From G016756615 sp035556195 (GTDB taxonomy: Bacteria > Pseudomonadota > Alphaproteobacteria > Rhizobiales > Rhizobiaceae), in contig DATMFK010000011.1 in assembly GCA_035556195.1 (NCBI GenBank), forward strand, positions 62,001 to 126,000: a stretch of 64,000 nt of DNA, read 5' to 3'. Position 1 is the stretch's first letter. Each line of letters opens with the position of its first letter. This document shows positions 52,751 through 61,006 of the stretch, piece after piece. Below the pieces are notes generated by a model that was given only the letters and a program-made list of their open reading frames with translations, was not told the origin of the DNA and did no database searches. A program made the position numbers and the translations under genes.

Positions 52751-53791
52751 ATGCTTCGCTTCCTCGCGACCGCCTTGATGCTCTGTGTGGCGTCTCAGGC
52801 CCGCGCCAATGATTCCATTGCCGAACTCGGCACGAACGGGCTTATCCTCTCGCGCAGCGACATCATCTCGATGGAAAGCGAGGACCTCTTCATCTCGGCA
52901 GATCGGGTCGAGGTCGATTATGTCTTTCGAAATGGATCGGACAAGGATGTCGAAACGATCGTGGCCTTTCCGCTGCCGGATTTGACCGGCAGTCCCTTCT
53001 CCATTCCGGCCATTCCCGTGGACAGCCGGGACAATTTCCTCGACTTCACCGTAACGGTGGGTGGCAAGGCGGTGGCGCCGGGGCTGGAGCAACGCGCCTT
53101 CGCGGTCGGGCTGGACGTGACGGACGAACTGAGGGCGCGCAACGTGCCGCTCTATCCCTTTGGCGATGCGGCGCTTGCGGCTCTTGCCGCGCTGCCGCAG
53201 GACGTCGCCGACCAGTGGCAGGAGCGCGGCATGCTGGTCATCGACGAATACGATGACGGGACCGGCTGGAAGCGCGTGCGCTCGCCTTATTGGCAGCTCA
53301 AATCGACCTACTGGTGGCGGTCGGTCTTTCCCGCGGGGAGTTCCGTGCGAGTAAAGCATCGCTACAAGCCCAGCGTCGGCGGGACGGCTGGCCTCGCCTT
53401 CACCTCGGATGGCAAGCCGGGAGGGGAAGTCTATGAGGCCTACAAGCGCAAATACTGTCTCGACAAGAGCTTCGAGACCGCTGTCCTGAGGGCCGCGAAA
53501 CAGGCGCCAGACGGATACCCGCGACTGTCCGAGAGCCGCATTTCCTATATACTGACCACGGGCGGCAATTGGGCGGCCGGCACGATCGGCCGCTTCAAGC
53601 TCACGGTGGACAAGGGAGACCCACGGAACCTTGTCAGCTTCTGCGGGAAGAACGTCGTGAAGACCGGGCCGACGACTTTCGAGATGACCGCCACCGACTT
53701 CTCTCCCGAAAGAGACCTCGACATCCTTATCCTCGTGCCTTTCGACGGGAATGCAGGCGCCTCGGGGGCTTCATCTCGTCCAAGACAGTAA
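52751..53791 (+). CDS. DUF4424 domain protein, exported
   Basis: A 346-residue protein with a signal peptide (MLRFLATALMLCVASQARA, cleavage near residue 19). The DUF4424 body is recognised from the start NDSIAELGTNGLILSRSDIISMESEDLFIS and the VFRNGSDKDVETIVAFPLPD strand. AAAGGAGGAG precedes the ATG. It probably shares a transcript with folA, 18 bp downstream. Function unknown. Confidence 0.9.
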   Translation: MLRFLATALMLCVASQARANDSIAELGTNGLILSRSDIISMESEDLFISADRVEVDYVFRNGSDKDVETIVAFPLPDLTGSPFSIPAIPVDSRDNFLDFTVTVGGKAVAPGLEQRAFAVGLDVTDELRARNVPLYPFGDAALAALAALPQDVADQWQERGMLVIDEYDDGTGWKRVRSPYWQLKSTYWWRSVFPAGSSVRVKHRYKPSVGGTAGLAFTSDGKPGGEVYEAYKRKYCLDKSFETAVLRAAKQAPDGYPRLSESRISYILTTGGNWAAGTIGRFKLTVDKGDPRNLVSFCGKNVVKTGPTTFEMTATDFSPERDLDILILVPFDGNAGASGASSRPRQ

Positions 53792-53809
53792 CCCGGGAAA
53801 TAACAGGCA

Positions 53810-54331
53810 ATGAAGATCGTCATCCACGTCGCCATCGCCGGTAACGGCGTGATCGGACGCGAGAACGGGCTTCCGTGGAGATTGGCCAGCGACATGAAGC
53901 GCTTCAAGGCGACGACCATGGGCAAGCCCATTATCATGGGTCGCAAGACGTGGGAGAGCTTCCCGCGCCGCCCTTTGCCGGGGCGCCTCAACATTGTGCT
54001 CACGCGCGATCCAGCTTACGAGGCCGACGGTGCAGAGGTCGTCGGTTCGCTTGAGGCGGCGCTGGAACTGGCGGCCGAACGGTCGCGGGATCTTCCCGGC
54101 GCGGACGAGATCTGCATCCTCGGCGGCGGCGAAGTGTATCGTCAGGCCCTGCGGCTCGCCGACCGCCTCTATGTGACGCATGTGCTGGCCGACGTCGAGG
54201 GCGACACGACCTTTCCTGCGATCGATCCGGCGATCTGGACGAGGGTCCATTCGGAAGACCATCCCGCCGGGGAAAAGGACAGCCATGCGACATGCTTTGC
54301 CGTTTACGACAGGCGGGAAAGCGTGCATTGA
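53810..54331 (+). CDS. folA: Dihydrofolate reductase
   Basis: Reduces dihydrofolate to tetrahydrofolate with NADPH; 173 aa. The N-terminal HVAIAGNGVIGRENGLPWRLASDMKRFKATTMG covers the substrate loop and the catalytic acid (Asp after LAS). MGRKTWESFPRRPLPGR and ILGGGEVYRQAL are the NADPH-binding segments. It restores the folate consumed by ThyA, encoded 1.1 kb upstream. Confidence 0.97.
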   Translation: MKIVIHVAIAGNGVIGRENGLPWRLASDMKRFKATTMGKPIIMGRKTWESFPRRPLPGRLNIVLTRDPAYEADGAEVVGSLEAALELAAERSRDLPGADEICILGGGEVYRQALRLADRLYVTHVLADVEGDTTFPAIDPAIWTRVHSEDHPAGEKDSHATCFAVYDRRESVH

Positions 54332-54385
54332 ATGGGATGCTTCATACATTTGAAGTAGAATCTTAACGCGCGCATGGTCGTTCCG

Positions 54386-54412
54386 TTGAAAGCGGCGTGG
54401 CGCGCCCCTATA
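54386..54412 (+). promoter_or_regulatory. Candidate heat-shock (RpoH) promoter of hflKC
   Basis: TTGAAA at 54386-54391, a 13-base spacer and CCCCTATA at 54405-54412. This matches the sigma-32 pattern CTTGAAA-N11-16-CCCCATNT closely, 63 bp before hflK, a gene of envelope proteolysis. Confidence 0.65.
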
Positions 54413-54475
54413 GAAGGCTGAGGAATTCGGGCGCTCATGATGGCGCCCAGTGTTTCTAGACCCGAAAGGACTTTC

Positions 54476-55564
54476 ATGCCCTGGAACAATCAGAGCGGCG
54501 GTGGCGGCGGCCCATGGGGCGGCGGCAACAGTGGCGGCCCGTGGGGGCAGGGCCCGCGCGGACCGAGCGGCCCGCAAGGTTCGCCGCCTGACCTCGAGGA
54601 CATCATCCGTCGCGGCCAGGACCGCCTCAGGCGGGCGCTGCCCGGCGGCGGGGGAATGAGCCCCGCCTTGCTCGGGCTGATCGCCATAGCGCTGGTCGCG
54701 CTCTGGCTTTTCCAGTCGATCTATACCGTCCAGCCGGACGAACTTGCCGTCGAATTGCGCTTCGGCAAGCCCAAGCAGGAGCTCTCGGAGCCGGGCCTGC
54801 ATTTCCACTGGTGGCCGATCGAAACGGTAGAGAAAGCGAACACCGCCGAGAAGCTGGTCAATATCGGCGACGCGCGCGGCGCCGGGAGCTCGGGGCTGAT
54901 GCTGTCGGGCGACCAGAACATCGTGGATGTCAAGTTTTCGATCGCTTATCAAGTCGCCGATCCGAAAGCCTATCTGTTCAACGTCGCCGATCCCGACGAC
55001 ATGGTCCGCCAGGTCGGGGAGAGCGCCATGCGCGAGTCCGTCGGCCGACGGCCGGCCCAGGATATCTTCCGCGACGACCGCCAGGGCATCGCAGAGAACG
55101 TCCGTGAGATCGTGCAGACCACGCTGGACTCCTACGGAACAGGCCTGAACATCAACGCCATTTCGATCGAGGATGCGGCGCCGCCGAGGGAAGTGGCCGA
55201 TGCATTCGACGAAGTGCAGCGCGCCGAGCAGGACGAGGACAAGTTCGTCGAAGAATCCAACCGTTATTCCAACGAGCAGCTCGGCATGGCGCGCGGTAAC
55301 GCGGCGCAGATCCGGGAAGAGGCGGCCGCCTACAAGAACCGTATCGTGCAGGAGGCGCAAGGTGAGGCCCAGCGCTTCGTCTCCGTCTATGACGAATACG
55401 CCAAGGCTCCGGACGTGACGCGCCAGCGTCTGTTCCTCGAGACGATGGAACAAGTGCTGAAAGGATCCAACAAGGTGATCATCGACGAAGGCAGCGGCCA
55501 GGGCGTCGTTCCCTACCTGCCGCTGCCCGAACTGCAGAAGCGCGCGACGGGAGGCAACAACTGA
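54476..55564 (+). CDS. hflK: HflK, membrane modulator of FtsH protease
   Basis: SPFH/prohibitin-family protein of 362 aa. A Gly/Pro/Gln-rich N-terminal stretch (residues 1-45) is typical of HflK. One transmembrane helix (LLGLIAIALVALWLFQS) is followed by the SPFH domain (TVQPDELAVELRFGKPKQELSEPGLHFHWWP) and a coiled coil (ANEQLGMARGNAAQIREEAAAYKN-like). AAAGGA precedes ATG 54476. Its TGA shares a base with the hflC ATG (55564), so HflK and HflC are made in a coupled way and form the complex that restrains FtsH. Confidence 0.96.
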   Translation: MPWNNQSGGGGGPWGGGNSGGPWGQGPRGPSGPQGSPPDLEDIIRRGQDRLRRALPGGGGMSPALLGLIAIALVALWLFQSIYTVQPDELAVELRFGKPKQELSEPGLHFHWWPIETVEKANTAEKLVNIGDARGAGSSGLMLSGDQNIVDVKFSIAYQVADPKAYLFNVADPDDMVRQVGESAMRESVGRRPAQDIFRDDRQGIAENVREIVQTTLDSYGTGLNINAISIEDAAPPREVADAFDEVQRAEQDEDKFVEESNRYSNEQLGMARGNAAQIREEAAAYKNRIVQEAQGEAQRFVSVYDEYAKAPDVTRQRLFLETMEQVLKGSNKVIIDEGSGQGVVPYLPLPELQKRATGGNN

Positions 55565-56523
55565 TGTCGAATCGTCTCCCCGTCATCGGCATCATCGCCG
55601 CCGTCATCCTGTTCCTCGCCTATTCGTCCATCTTTGTCGTCAACGAGCGCCAGCAGGCCATCGTGCTGCGCTTCGGCGAGATCGTCGACGTGAAGACCGA
55701 ACCGGGCATCTATTTCAAGGCGCCATTCGGCTTCTTCGAGGCGGACAACGTCCAGATCATCGAGGATCGCGTCATGCGCTTCGATCTGGACAATATCCGC
55801 GTCCAGGTTTCCGGGGGCAAGTTCTACGAGGTCGATGCCTTCGTGGCCTACCGCATCTCGGATCCACGGCGCTTCCGAGCCGCCGTGTCCGGTCAGGTTC
55901 TGCTCGCCGAGCAGCGCCTCAGGACCCGTCTCGACGCAGCGCTTCGGCGCGTCTACGGCTTGCGTGGCTTCGAGGCGGCGCTGTCGGAGGAACGCGCCTC
56001 CATGATGCGCGAAGTCCGTGACCAGCTGCGGCCCGATGCGACCTCGCTCGGTCTCGAGGTGGAGGATGTCCGCATCCGCCGGACCGACCTGACCGCCGAG
56101 GTTTCCCAGCAGACCTTCGAGCGCATGAAGGCGGAGCGTCTCGCCGAGGCGGAAAGGCTGAGGGCGCGTGGTCGCGAGGCGGCCCAGCGCATCCGCGCGC
56201 GAGCCGATCGCGAGGTGGTTGAAATCGTTGCCGAGGCACGCAAGGAATCGGAAATCCTGCGAGGCCAGGGCGAGGCGGAACGCAACGCGGTCTTTGCCGA
56301 CGCGTTTCAGCGTGATCCGGAATTCTTCGAATTCTACCGCTCGATGAATGCCTACGTTCAGGCGCTCAACCCCAACGGCACGACCATGGTGCTCTCGCCC
56401 AATTCGGAGTTCTTCCGGTTCTTCGGGAGCGCCCAGGGCAAGGCGCAGCCCGGCGCGCCGGCGACGAACGGAACGCCGTCTGCAGCGGGCACCGATGGAC
56501 AGACCACCGGCGCCAACCAATAG
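55564..56523 (+). CDS. hflC: HflC, membrane modulator of FtsH protease
   Basis: SPFH-family partner of HflK, 319 aa. N-terminal anchor IIAAVILFLAYSSIFVVNERQQAIVLRFGEI, then the SPFH body, with the conserved GAxFKAPF-like IYFKAPFGFFEADNVQII and a coiled coil (RMKAERLAEAERLRARGREAAQRI). The C-terminus has a short low-complexity tail (residues 295-319). The start overlaps the hflK stop by one base. Confidence 0.96.
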   Translation: MSNRLPVIGIIAAVILFLAYSSIFVVNERQQAIVLRFGEIVDVKTEPGIYFKAPFGFFEADNVQIIEDRVMRFDLDNIRVQVSGGKFYEVDAFVAYRISDPRRFRAAVSGQVLLAEQRLRTRLDAALRRVYGLRGFEAALSEERASMMREVRDQLRPDATSLGLEVEDVRIRRTDLTAEVSQQTFERMKAERLAEAERLRARGREAAQRIRARADREVVEIVAEARKESEILRGQGEAERNAVFADAFQRDPEFFEFYRSMNAYVQALNPNGTTMVLSPNSEFFRFFGSAQGKAQPGAPATNGTPSAAGTDGQTTGANQ

Positions 56524-56534
56524 GCGGGTAATCC

Positions 56535-56720
56535 ATGGCCGACTTCCTGGCCGCAATCGGCCTGGTCCTTGTCGTCGAGGGCCTGGTCTATGGCGGCTTT
56601 CCCGGACTTGCCCGGAAGCTGGCCCAGGAAGTGCTGGCGACACCGGAGAACGTCCTGAGAATCGGCGGGCTTGTTGCGATCGCGGCGGGAGTCGGGATCG
56701 TCTGGCTGGTCCGGGGTTAG
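56535..56720 (+). CDS. DUF2065 family protein
   Basis: A 61-residue membrane protein with two hydrophobic segments (FLAAIGLVLVVEGLVYGGFP and IGGLVAIAAGVGIVWLV). DUF2065 genes follow hflC in many proteobacteria, as here 11 bp later. Function unknown; probably associated with the HflKC-FtsH system. Confidence 0.93.
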   Translation: MADFLAAIGLVLVVEGLVYGGFPGLARKLAQEVLATPENVLRIGGLVAIAAGVGIVWLVRG

Positions 56721-56862
56721 GCGGCCACCCGTGCGGGGCCCGGGAAGGCGCCTTGCTCTTCTTTGGCGGGCGAAGGATCCAGGGGCAGGACACACGCCGC
56801 TAACGCAGGATTTATCCTTTCCTGATAGCCAAGGCCGCAAACACGCCCTATTTTTTATCAAG

Positions 56863-56894
56863 ATGACTTCGGCCCCTGCGAGGGGCCAAGTCAT
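56863..56894. terminator. Strong hairpin between the hflKC operon and degP
   Basis: ATGACTT-C-GGCCCCT-GCG-AGGGGCC-AAGTCAT, a 14-bp stem with one bulge followed by TTCTCC, lies 26 bp before the degP ATG. Upstream is an A/T stretch (ATTTTTTATCAAG). It can terminate hflKC transcripts or fold in the degP leader. Confidence 0.55.
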
Positions 56895-56920
56895 TTCTCC
56901 ACCCAAACCGGGAGGCCTCC

Positions 56921-58411
56921 ATGAACCGAAATCCGCTTGCGCCCGCATTGCGCAAGACAATGGTGGCCGCTGCCGCGGCTTTGCTGGTCGGCACCGCAGC
57001 CGTACCTCATTTTGTCGGGGTCGCCCATGCGAGGGGGCCGGAATCGGTCGCTGACCTCGCCGAAGGCTTGGTCGAGGCGGTGGTGAATATCTCCACGTCG
57101 CAGACGGTCAAGGGTTCCGAAGGCGAAGGTGCCGTGCCGATGCCGGACGTCCCGGAAGGTTCGCCTTTCCAGGACTTTTTCGATGATTATTTCAACAAAC
57201 GGCAGGGCCAGGACCAGAGCCCCCGCAAAGTTCAGTCTCTAGGCTCCGGTTTCGTGGTCGACGCCGAACAGGGTATCGTGGTCACGAACAATCACGTGAT
57301 TGCCGATGCCGACGAGATCGAGGTCAATTTCTCCGACGGCTCGAAGCTCAAGGCCGAGCTCGTCGGCAAGGACACGAAGACAGATCTCGCCGTGCTGAAG
57401 GTCGATCCCAAGCTCAAGAAGCTCAAGGCGGTCAGTTTCGGAAATTCCGACAAGATGCGCATCGGCGATTGGGTGATGGCCATCGGCAACCCGTTCGGCC
57501 TTGGCGGAACCGTGACGCTGGGTATCGTCTCGGCGCGGGACCGGGACATCAATACCGGACCGTACGACGATTTCATCCAGACCGACGCGGCAATCAACCG
57601 TGGTAATTCCGGTGGGCCGCTGTTCAACATGGACGGCGAGGTGGTCGGCATCAATACGGCCATCATTTCGCCGACAGGCGGCTCGATCGGCCTCGGCTTC
57701 TCGATCCCCTCCAGGCTGGCGGTCGGTGTGATCGATCAGCTGCGCCAGTTCGGAGAAACACGTCGCGGCTGGCTCGGCGTCCGTATCCAGCCCGTCACCG
57801 AGGAGATCGCCGAGAGCCTCGGCATGAAATCGGCCAAGGGTGCCTTGGTCGCGGGTGTCATCAAGGGCGGTCCGGTCGACAATGGCGTGGTTCAGCCGGG
57901 CGACGTGATCACGAAGTTCGACGGCCGCGACGTGAACGACATGCGCGACTTGCCGCGGGTCGTTGCGGAGAGCCCGGTAGGCAAGGCGGTCGACGTGGTC
58001 ATCGTGCGCAAGGGCGTGGAGCAGACCGTGAAGGTGACGCTCGGGCGCCTGGAGGATGGCGAGAAACTTGCCGCGACGGAGCCGGACAATCCGTCCGACA
58101 AGGCTGTCACGGCAACGGATGTCCTCGGCATGAAGATCGCCGATCTCAACGACGAAGCGAGGACGAATTTCGAGATCGCGCCGGATGTGTCCGGCGTCGT
58201 CGTCACCGAGGTGGCGCCAGGTTCGGCAGCGGCCGAGCGGGGCATCGTGGCAGGTGAGGTGATCACCGAAATCGCGCAGGAATCGGTGTCCTCGCCCCAG
58301 CAGGTCCTCGATCGGATCAAGACGCTGAAGGAACAGGGGCGCAAGAATGCACTTCTGATGCTCGCATCGAAGACCGGCGAACTGCGCTTCGTCACCATCC
58401 GGATGGATTGA
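56921..58411 (+). CDS. degP: DegP/HtrA-family periplasmic serine protease (Do)
   Basis: Periplasmic protease-chaperone of 496 aa. The signal peptide ends near residue 34 (GVAHA). The trypsin-like domain has the catalytic triad in TNNHVIADADEI (His), KTDLAVLKV (Asp) and NRGNSGGPLF (Ser). Two PDZ domains follow (RRGWLGVRIQPVTEEIAESLGM near 280, and a second near 395-480). GGGAGGCC precedes the ATG. It lies after hflKC-DUF2065, the common alphaproteobacterial order. Confidence 0.96.
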   Translation: MNRNPLAPALRKTMVAAAAALLVGTAAVPHFVGVAHARGPESVADLAEGLVEAVVNISTSQTVKGSEGEGAVPMPDVPEGSPFQDFFDDYFNKRQGQDQSPRKVQSLGSGFVVDAEQGIVVTNNHVIADADEIEVNFSDGSKLKAELVGKDTKTDLAVLKVDPKLKKLKAVSFGNSDKMRIGDWVMAIGNPFGLGGTVTLGIVSARDRDINTGPYDDFIQTDAAINRGNSGGPLFNMDGEVVGINTAIISPTGGSIGLGFSIPSRLAVGVIDQLRQFGETRRGWLGVRIQPVTEEIAESLGMKSAKGALVAGVIKGGPVDNGVVQPGDVITKFDGRDVNDMRDLPRVVAESPVGKAVDVVIVRKGVEQTVKVTLGRLEDGEKLAATEPDNPSDKAVTATDVLGMKIADLNDEARTNFEIAPDVSGVVVTEVAPGSAAAERGIVAGEVITEIAQESVSSPQQVLDRIKTLKEQGRKNALLMLASKTGELRFVTIRMD

Positions 58412-58429
58412 TCGGCAGGGTTGGAGAAA

Positions 58430-58497
58430 ACCTCTCATCCGGTCGTGGGAATGTCCTCGTCCGACTCGCTCCACGAGGTCGGATGAGGGGTGGTTTT
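58430..58497. repeat. Palindromic intergenic repeat, copy 2, possible degP terminator
   Basis: CCTCGTCCGAC-12 bases-GTCGGATGAGG forms an 11-bp stem with one G-T pair (58455-58488), nested in outer arms AAAACC and GGTTTT. The core matches the repeat at 6197-6240. It lies between the convergent degP and acetyltransferase genes. Confidence 0.65.
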
Positions 58498-58505
58498 GAC
58501 GCGCG

Positions 58506-59081
58506 CTACTCGGCCGTCCGTTCCTCATCCGGCCATAGCTGGCGAGGCAGCCGATACAGCACGTGGCGCTTCAGTCGCGGATGGCTGTCAGGGACGTGTG
58601 GGTGGTCGAAATCGCCAGCCTCGTCGCGGAGCATGCCGAGGCGCTCCATCACTGCCGTCGAGCGCCTGTTGCCCGAAACGGCGAAGGAAACGATCTCGGT
58701 CAGGCCCAGGTTCTTGAAGCCGTAGGCGAGATGCGCCCGCGCCGCCTCGGTGGCATAACCACGTCCCCAGTATTCGGGTGCGAGACGCCAGCCGATCTCG
58801 ATCGTGTCGACGGGCAGGAACGGCTCGAGATAGTCGGCCCGGTATAGGCCGGCAAAGCCCGCGCATTCGCCGGTTGCCGCAATCTCCACCGCCGAGAAGC
58901 CGAAGCCGTTCGCGTCTATGAAGTCGCGCAGCTTGTCGAGAAGCGCGTCGGACTGGGCGCGGTCGCGGCGGATCGGAAAGAACTCCATCACACGCTCGTC
59001 GCAATTGATCCGGTGGAAGAGAGGACGGTCCCGCTCTTCCCAATTGCGCAGGACGAGACGTTCGGTCCTGACAGGCGTCAC
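58506..59081 (-). CDS. GNAT-family N-acetyltransferase (RimJ/RimL-like)
   Basis: Acetyltransferase of 191 aa. It opens TPVRTERLVLRNWEERDRPLFHRIN, typical of RimJ/RimL-type enzymes, and carries the acetyl-CoA loop APEYWGRGYATEAARAHLAYGF near residue 100, followed by VSGNRRSTAVMERLGM. The GTG start (59081) overlaps the serB stop (GTGA). The much longer frame to 59864 runs antisense to nothing but through serB in another frame and is rejected. Substrate unknown. Confidence 0.92.
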   Translation of the reverse strand: MTPVRTERLVLRNWEERDRPLFHRINCDERVMEFFPIRRDRAQSDALLDKLRDFIDANGFGFSAVEIAATGECAGFAGLYRADYLEPFLPVDTIEIGWRLAPEYWGRGYATEAARAHLAYGFKNLGLTEIVSFAVSGNRRSTAVMERLGMLRDEAGDFDHPHVPDSHPRLKRHVLYRLPRQLWPDEERTAE

Positions 59082-59965
59082 GTCGTGAACTCGCTTCGAT
59101 GGTAGCCCTGGATGTAGAGCAGGGCAGTGAGGTCGCCATGATCGATGCGCATGCGCGCCTCCGCGGCAACCGTTGGCTTGGCGTGAAGCGCCACGCCGCT
59201 GCCGGCCAGGCGGATCATGTCGAGATCGTTCGCTCCGTCGCCGACCGCGATCGCGTCGGCAGGGGTGAGCCCTAGCCTCGCCGAAATGTCGAGCAGTGCC
59301 TCGGCTTTCGCCGCTCGGCCTAGGATTGGTTCGGCGACACGGCCCGCGAGCTTGCCGTCGAGCTCGATGAGCCGATTGGCGCGGTTCTCGTCGAAGCCGA
59401 GCTTGGCTGCGATACGCGACGTGAACACGTCGAAACCGCCCGATACCAGGGCGGTCCAGGCGCCGTTGGCGCGCATGGTCGCGACCAGTTCGAGACCGCC
59501 CGCGGCCAGCGTGATGCGGTTGGCGATGATGGTTTCGATGATCTGGGCCTCCAGGCCCTCGAGCAGCGCGACGCGTTCGCGCAGCGCCGGCTCGAAAGCG
59601 ATCTCCCCATTCATGGACCGTGCCGTTATGGCGGCAACATATTCCTTGATGCCGATCTCGTCGGCCAGTTCGTCGATGCATTCCTGATCGATCATGGTCG
59701 AATCCATGTCCGCGATCAGGATCTTCTTGCGTCGTGTCGCGGCCTCCTGGACGACGATGTCGATCGCCTCGCCGGCGAGGGACCTGCGCAAGCGGTCCTC
59801 GATGTCGGCAGCTTCGGCGCTCGTCGGCAACGCCAAGTCGCACGCAATCCCGTCCGCCAGCCAATCGATTGCGCTTGCCTCGACGGCTTGCGAGGCCTTA
59901 TGCGCTAGGGAGACGGACAGGGACCGGCGTTCCGGATGAGCGATCAGCGTGGCGACGAGAGGCAT
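59078..59965 (-). CDS. serB: Phosphoserine phosphatase
   Basis: Last step of serine biosynthesis, 295 aa. HAD-family motif I is LIADMDSTMIDQECIDELADEIG near residues 83-105, and motif III/IV is AIAVGDGANDLDMIRLAGSGVA. The N-terminal 75 residues form the extra domain seen in SerB. ATG 59965 was chosen; the frame extends to 60106 into the divergent miaA gene. The stop overlaps the acetyltransferase start, so the two are probably co-transcribed. Confidence 0.95.
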   Translation of the reverse strand: MPLVATLIAHPERRSLSVSLAHKASQAVEASAIDWLADGIACDLALPTSAEAADIEDRLRRSLAGEAIDIVVQEAATRRKKILIADMDSTMIDQECIDELADEIGIKEYVAAITARSMNGEIAFEPALRERVALLEGLEAQIIETIIANRITLAAGGLELVATMRANGAWTALVSGGFDVFTSRIAAKLGFDENRANRLIELDGKLAGRVAEPILGRAAKAEALLDISARLGLTPADAIAVGDGANDLDMIRLAGSGVALHAKPTVAAEARMRIDHGDLTALLYIQGYHRSEFTT

Positions 59966-59999
59966 TGAACAATCCGCGGCGGGAGAGGCCGACGGCCTC

Positions 60000-60869
60000 G
60001 TGGAAAACGCGATCCTGATAGCCGGACCGACCGCCAGCGGCAAGTCGGCCATGGCCTTGGATTTGGCCGAGCGCCATGACGGGGTGGTCGTCAACGCCGA
60101 TTCCATGCAGGTCTATTCGGTCCTCGACCTGCTGACCGCCCGTCCCGGGCCAGCCGAACTCGCACGGGCGCCGCACGAGCTCTATGGCCATGTCCACCCG
60201 AGCCGGGCCTATTCGACAGGGGCGTGGCTGCGCGACGTGGAACGGCTCTTCCGAAGCGGGGTGTGGTCAGGCAAGACGCCCATCTTCGTCGGCGGCACCG
60301 GCCTCTATTTCCGCGCCCTTGCCGAAGGGCTCTCGGAGATGCCGGACATTCCTCCCGAGATTCGCGGCCGATGGCGTCATGAACTCGCCGAAGGGGGCCC
60401 GGAAAGATTGCACAGCCTGCTGTCGGAAAGGGATTCCGAAGCAGCTCGGATGATCCGGCCATCCGACGGCCAGAGGATCGTTCGTGCCCTGGAGGTGCTC
60501 GAGGCTTCTGGCCGCTCGATCGTGACCTGGCAGGCGCACAGGGGCAAGCCTCTTGTCAATCGCGCGACGGCTCGGTTCTTGCAGATCCATCCGCGTCGCG
60601 ACGAGCTTGTCAGGCGTATCGACGCGCGGTTCGATCGGATGATCGAAGCCGGCGTCCTGGAGGAGGTGAGGGCACTCGCAGCCTTGAAGCTCGATCCGGC
60701 TTTGCCGGCCATGAAGGCTATAGGCTTCCGCGAGCTCCAGGCGGCGCTGGAGGGGCGGATGGATATGGCCGAAGCGATCGAGCGCGCGAAGATCGCGACG
60801 CGCCAATATGCGAAACGCCAGACGACATGGTTTCGGCACCAGCTCGGGTCGGAGTGGAAGCAGGTTTGA
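60000..60869 (+). CDS. miaA: tRNA dimethylallyltransferase
   Basis: Adds a dimethylallyl group to A37 of tRNAs reading UNN codons; 289 aa from GTG 60000. The P-loop is LIAGPTASGKSAMALDLA, and the DMAPP-binding NADSMQVY and GGTGLYFRALAEG motifs are clear. The C-terminal AIERAKIATRQYAKRQTTWFRHQ is diagnostic. GTG 60000 with GGGAGAGG upstream puts the P-loop at the usual distance; an in-frame GTG at 59949 would overlap the divergent serB start by 17 bases and cannot be excluded. Confidence 0.95.
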   Translation: MENAILIAGPTASGKSAMALDLAERHDGVVVNADSMQVYSVLDLLTARPGPAELARAPHELYGHVHPSRAYSTGAWLRDVERLFRSGVWSGKTPIFVGGTGLYFRALAEGLSEMPDIPPEIRGRWRHELAEGGPERLHSLLSERDSEAARMIRPSDGQRIVRALEVLEASGRSIVTWQAHRGKPLVNRATARFLQIHPRRDELVRRIDARFDRMIEAGVLEEVRALAALKLDPALPAMKAIGFRELQAALEGRMDMAEAIERAKIATRQYAKRQTTWFRHQLGSEWKQV

Positions 60870-61006
60870 CCTTGCCATTGCACGAAAGCTGGGGATGAAC
60901 ACCGGCAATCCGATTGCATTTTCGTATTGTGCACGTAAAGGTTGCGGCAGTTAACTTCACGTAAGGCCCTTGGTGGGATAAGGGGCTGGTGTCCAGCGGG
61001 TAGGCA

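Noticed and set aside
58506..59864. 452-codon version of the acetyltransferase gene
   Set aside because: The extension runs out of frame through serB; the GNAT domain starts right at the GTG overlapping the serB stop.
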